From Ricinus communis (lineage: Eukaryota > Streptophyta > Magnoliopsida > Malpighiales > Euphorbiaceae), in assembly GCF_019578655.1 (NCBI RefSeq), contig NC_063258.1, positions 2,232,001 to 2,296,000 of the forward strand: 64,000 nucleotides of DNA, in the 5' to 3' direction. The first letter of the stretch is position 1; each line of letters starts with the position of its first letter. The notes beneath the pieces are model-generated. The model was not told where the DNA came from, did no database searches, and saw only the letters and a list, made by a program, of their open reading frames with translations. Position numbers and translations under genes: made by a program. Below are positions 61,003 to 64,000 of the stretch, piece after piece.

Positions 61003-63290
61003 CTTCTAAAGCTTCTCTATTTATTTCTCCATCTCTTTAAACCTTGGGATCTTCTAGGATCGAAACCCCTGGCACAACTGTCTGTTTAACATGATTCTCC
61101 TCTTCTGCATCAGTAAACTCATACAGATTACCACCATTCTTGTCCTTGTTTGAAGCCTGACCAAAATCTAGTCCCATCAGATTCTTTGGATTCATAGCAA
61201 TATCATCCACCCCATTTGGGGTTCCATTGTTGGCTTATGTTGTAGGTGCAAGCGGTGCTATAAGAGTAGGAAGAGTCAATTGTTATTGTATGGTCAAAGC
61301 TTGGAGTGCTTTAGCTTGTTGTCCCATTAATTCCTCAGACTCTGCATCTGAGTCTTGACACTTTCCATATTATTGTAGACGACTTCTAATCCAGCATTGC
61401 GGGAGGCTTCTGGATAGTTTTCCATTTCAGTGCTTTCTTGTCTAGTCAACCTACCACCTATTGTGACCTAAGAAATTGTTGACTTTGATGAAAGAAAAGG
61501 TTAGAAATAATGAATGCAAGTGCAAAATGCATGTATGAATGTATGCATGAAAAGGCATGTATGTGTGTATGCTTTCTTCTTAAGCGAACAAGCAATCGAT
61601 TTTTTAAAAGGAACAAAGGGTTTATTCAATAACATGGAGATAATAGTTGTCCTTTTCATTAAAACATTAATTTTTTATCCATCAAGCATAAGCGATGATA
61701 ACATTGTTCTTAAACAAAATAAATTACCAAGTACTTGTCCAAAAGGACTTAAACATAAATGAAAATTGGGAAATTAGATTGGCTAGTCTTATTCTCATGG
61801 TTCCATCTTAAAGATTTGGTCTTCAATGAGGATTTTGTTTAACAACTGCTCATCAATATCATGTCCATACACACCATGATACAAGTAGTAGTTGTCTGTC
61901 TCACAGTCAATGCAATTAGGTACCCTCTAAGATGATACTAGCTTTGTAGGCAGCAAACCTCGATGATGAAGGTCCACTAGAATATTCGAGTAAGATATAA
62001 GGGATTGAGTGTACTTTTTCTTTTTCTTTCTTGAGGCACTTGGCTTCATCTTAGGCCTTGGCTCATCCTCACAGTGAGCCATTTTTCCTTTCTTCTCAAC
62101 CTCTTCGTCCATCACCCTCGAGGCAACAACACTATTTCCTTATGGTTCTACTCTAAAAAATACTCATGCAACATTTGCCCAACCAAGAGGAATAATGACC
62201 TTACTTGAGACTTGAGGACGTTAATCTCATCCTTAAGGCTTATGAACTCCATTTGAATCAAAATCCATCAGTATCTGATTCATATCAATAAGAGAAATGG
62301 TTGTAAGTAAGAGATTAGGTGCGTGTATGTCATGAATGCACATGTAATATTCACTAGAAGAAAAGAGGTTAGTAACTACAAAGTTTTATTCATAACCAAG
62401 TATGTGCGGATAGATAGATGTAAACACATAAAATATCTATGTACACTTCTCATGCAACGCTCCCTTCCAAAGTTAAGTAGCGGCAAAGTCTTCTTCTTAG
62501 GTGTTTTGGTTTGGCTAAGCCATCAACAGGGATGGTCGAAGCTCGACTCTCTCTAGTGTTTAAAACTTAGGCTTAAGCTAATCATAATTAGAAATTTCCT
62601 ATTAGACGTCTTACGGGTCTTACATTCTATGGGAGATTAAACTTTCATTCGTTATCCCTTGATCACACATTTCTAGAACTTATGTCATGGAAAGGAATTT
62701 TCATTTATGAATAACCCAAATCTAGCTTTCATACACTAATGAAGCAATAAAATCATGAATGGTACATTATTTGTCTTTACTACATTTGTGCTACTTTTTT
62801 ACTATTTGTGTGGGTGCAATATTACGCCAATCCCGATGAGTGTTTCGCCTTTGAGTAGTTTCAAGTGCATTTAAGAAAATAATGAGAAGGATTCATAAGG
62901 TTATTCCAAGCAAGCATGCATTCATATGTTATTTAGTAACCTAGAGGAAAGATATACGTCATTACATGAGCTTTGGCTGGGATAAACAAGCTTAGTTTCT
63001 CTTGGTAAGGAGAATCCTTTTTATATTAGAGGAGGCTTATCCCTTTTATATAGCTAGGTAGGAATATCATTGCTACTTAACACGATAAGCCTTTTGCCTT
63101 CTAATATGTGTGCAAGGGTGGTGACATCACTAATATGTGTTGTCTCCTATTCGAATGGAATTAGGATATCTCGCATATCAATGCAGCTGGGTAAAGATTA
63201 GGTTGTCTTAACTTTAATACAAATGATGTAAAGCTAGATTAATAAAACCAGGAAAACGAAAAGCTTGTGAGTCAATCAGAATCAACTTCT
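61003..63290 (-). other. 5' internal region of the Tat/Ogre-like element
   Basis: Mostly non-coding or decayed. A short minus-strand frame (62115-61927) reads RPKMKPSASRKKKKKYTQSL and then IDCETDNYYLYHGVYG, which looks like the tail of an upstream Ogre ORF. Elsewhere I see no domain. Confidence 0.5.
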
Positions 63291-63296
63291 CATTAT

Positions 63297-63314
63297 GTCC
63301 CAGTGGAGTCGCCA
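63297..63314 (-). promoter_or_regulatory. Primer-binding site of the Tat/Ogre-like element
   Basis: The minus strand reads TGGCGACTCCACTGGGAC, close to the TGGCGACTC site that Tat/Ogre elements use with tRNA-Arg. It lies between the internal region and the LTR-like sequence to its right. Confidence 0.75.
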
Positions 63315-63324
63315 CTATAAGCAT

Positions 63325-64000
63325 GGCATTTTTGGAGCCCTAATCAAAGCGATTGCGGCTATGTCCTTATGTGAAAAGGTTATTTCATTCGTAGTAGACT
63401 CGAGTCGAGTGAGCCGTCTGGGAAGAGGTGTCAAGAGATCATGACAACTATAGTGACCGCAAATTATCAGAGAGACTGGGAGTCGCCACATAGGTAAAAT
63501 AATTGAGACAAATAGAGAGGGGTGATGGATGGCGACTCGGATTTCTCTTGGAGAGCCTAACTTTTCCCCCCTCCCTAAATTAGAGATTTAGGTTTGGAAA
63601 GTTAGGTACATGTTGGGAAGGGATTAGGCACCCCAATACGTCCGAACAGACAGTCCGGCCTCTACTAAACTCTAAGGTTTTTGGTTTTCCTGACCATACT
63701 AACCTAGCTAGGTTGCTATCCATTTTATTATGATGATATTTTATTATCTTATTTAGTCATGCATAAAGTGAGGAAAAGAGATCACTAACCCAACATACAT
63801 CTACTTATATAGGAGGCACATTGGTGCTAATAAACCTAAGAAAGGTACATTGGTCCCATAGATTTTATCTAATATGCCAAATTGAACTATTTTTATAGCA
63901 TGTGGTCGCCGGATTCATTTTATCTTTGAACAATTAGGTAAATAAAATATGGAAAGCGAGGGACTCATATTGATGAATTGATTTATTTTAATAAGCATGT
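63325..64000 (-). repeat. 5' LTR (3' part) of the Tat/Ogre-like element, running off the window
   Basis: The first 205 bases match the remnant at 52648-52855. Further right the text GGGATTAGGCACCCCAATAC is of a kind frequent in antisense Tat/Ogre LTRs. The far end lies outside the window. Confidence 0.6.

Noticed and set aside
61514..61762. Plus-strand frame of 82 codons with Cys-rich start
   Set aside because: It lies antisense within the Tat/Ogre-like 5' region and begins in a degenerate ATGTATG repeat. No signal peptide or family is convincing.
1..64000. tRNA, rRNA or snoRNA genes
   Set aside because: No cloverleaf with A- and B-box sequence, and no rRNA-like stretch, was recognised. The tRNA-like strings seen are primer-binding sites of retroelements.

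Overview
This 64 kb window is AT-rich nuclear DNA of a flowering plant, almost certainly a eudicot. The signs are one intron-rich plant gene, plant Ty1/copia and Ty3/gypsy lineages (SIRE-like, Athila-like, Tat/Ogre-like), a plant L1-type LINE with a DUF4283 domain, and many small AT-rich DNA-element remnants. The species cannot be fixed from the sequence alone. I found no tRNA, rRNA, organellar or bacterial segment.

Left part (1-15.7 kb). After AT-rich intergenic DNA holding a copia-type solo LTR (940-1361), a hAT-like remnant (2970-3719) and an inverted-repeat element (3719-4150), there is one gene that looks intact. It lies on the minus strand (CDS 5621-12370) and has ten coding exons giving 392 residues. 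The product is a type II membrane glycosyltransferase of the GT14 / core-2/I-branching (DUF266, BC10-like) family. A non-coding first exon and a TATA box lie near 13.47-13.74 kb. Every exon joins in frame at GT-AG borders, so it is probably functional.

Middle (15.7-33 kb). This is a stack of retroelements. A minus-strand solo LTR (15719-16926, TSD CTTAT) sits beside the 3' half of a minus-strand SIRE-like copia element (about 16.93-30.57 kb). The copia LTR was split by a complete but degenerate Athila-like gypsy element (17154-27561, TSD ATTTC). A second minus-strand solo LTR (31389-32936, TSD GCTCA) follows.

Right part (33-64 kb). A solo LTR (33030-38224) is itself interrupted by a chromovirus-like solo LTR (33131-36028, TSD GGGCG). 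A minus-strand LINE (about 38.25-51.19 kb) is split by a degenerate plus-strand SIRE-like copia element (about 41.19-49.56 kb). From 52.65 kb to the window edge lies a minus-strand Tat/Ogre-like gypsy element. Its RT/RNase H region was broken by a Mutator-like MITE (54711-57441), and that MITE was broken in turn by a solo LTR (54764-57016, TSD GTACC) of the same family as the one at 33030. A DUF7745-like fragment lies in opposite orientation inside this element at 53.0-54.3 kb.

I do not see a new metabolic, immune or signalling system here. The most unusual signals are the depth of nesting with target duplications still readable, and a recurring pattern in which five unrelated LTR families each carry their own small cluster of CpG-containing, mostly palindromic motifs. 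All retroelement coding regions carry stops, frameshifts or lost catalytic residues and look inactive.
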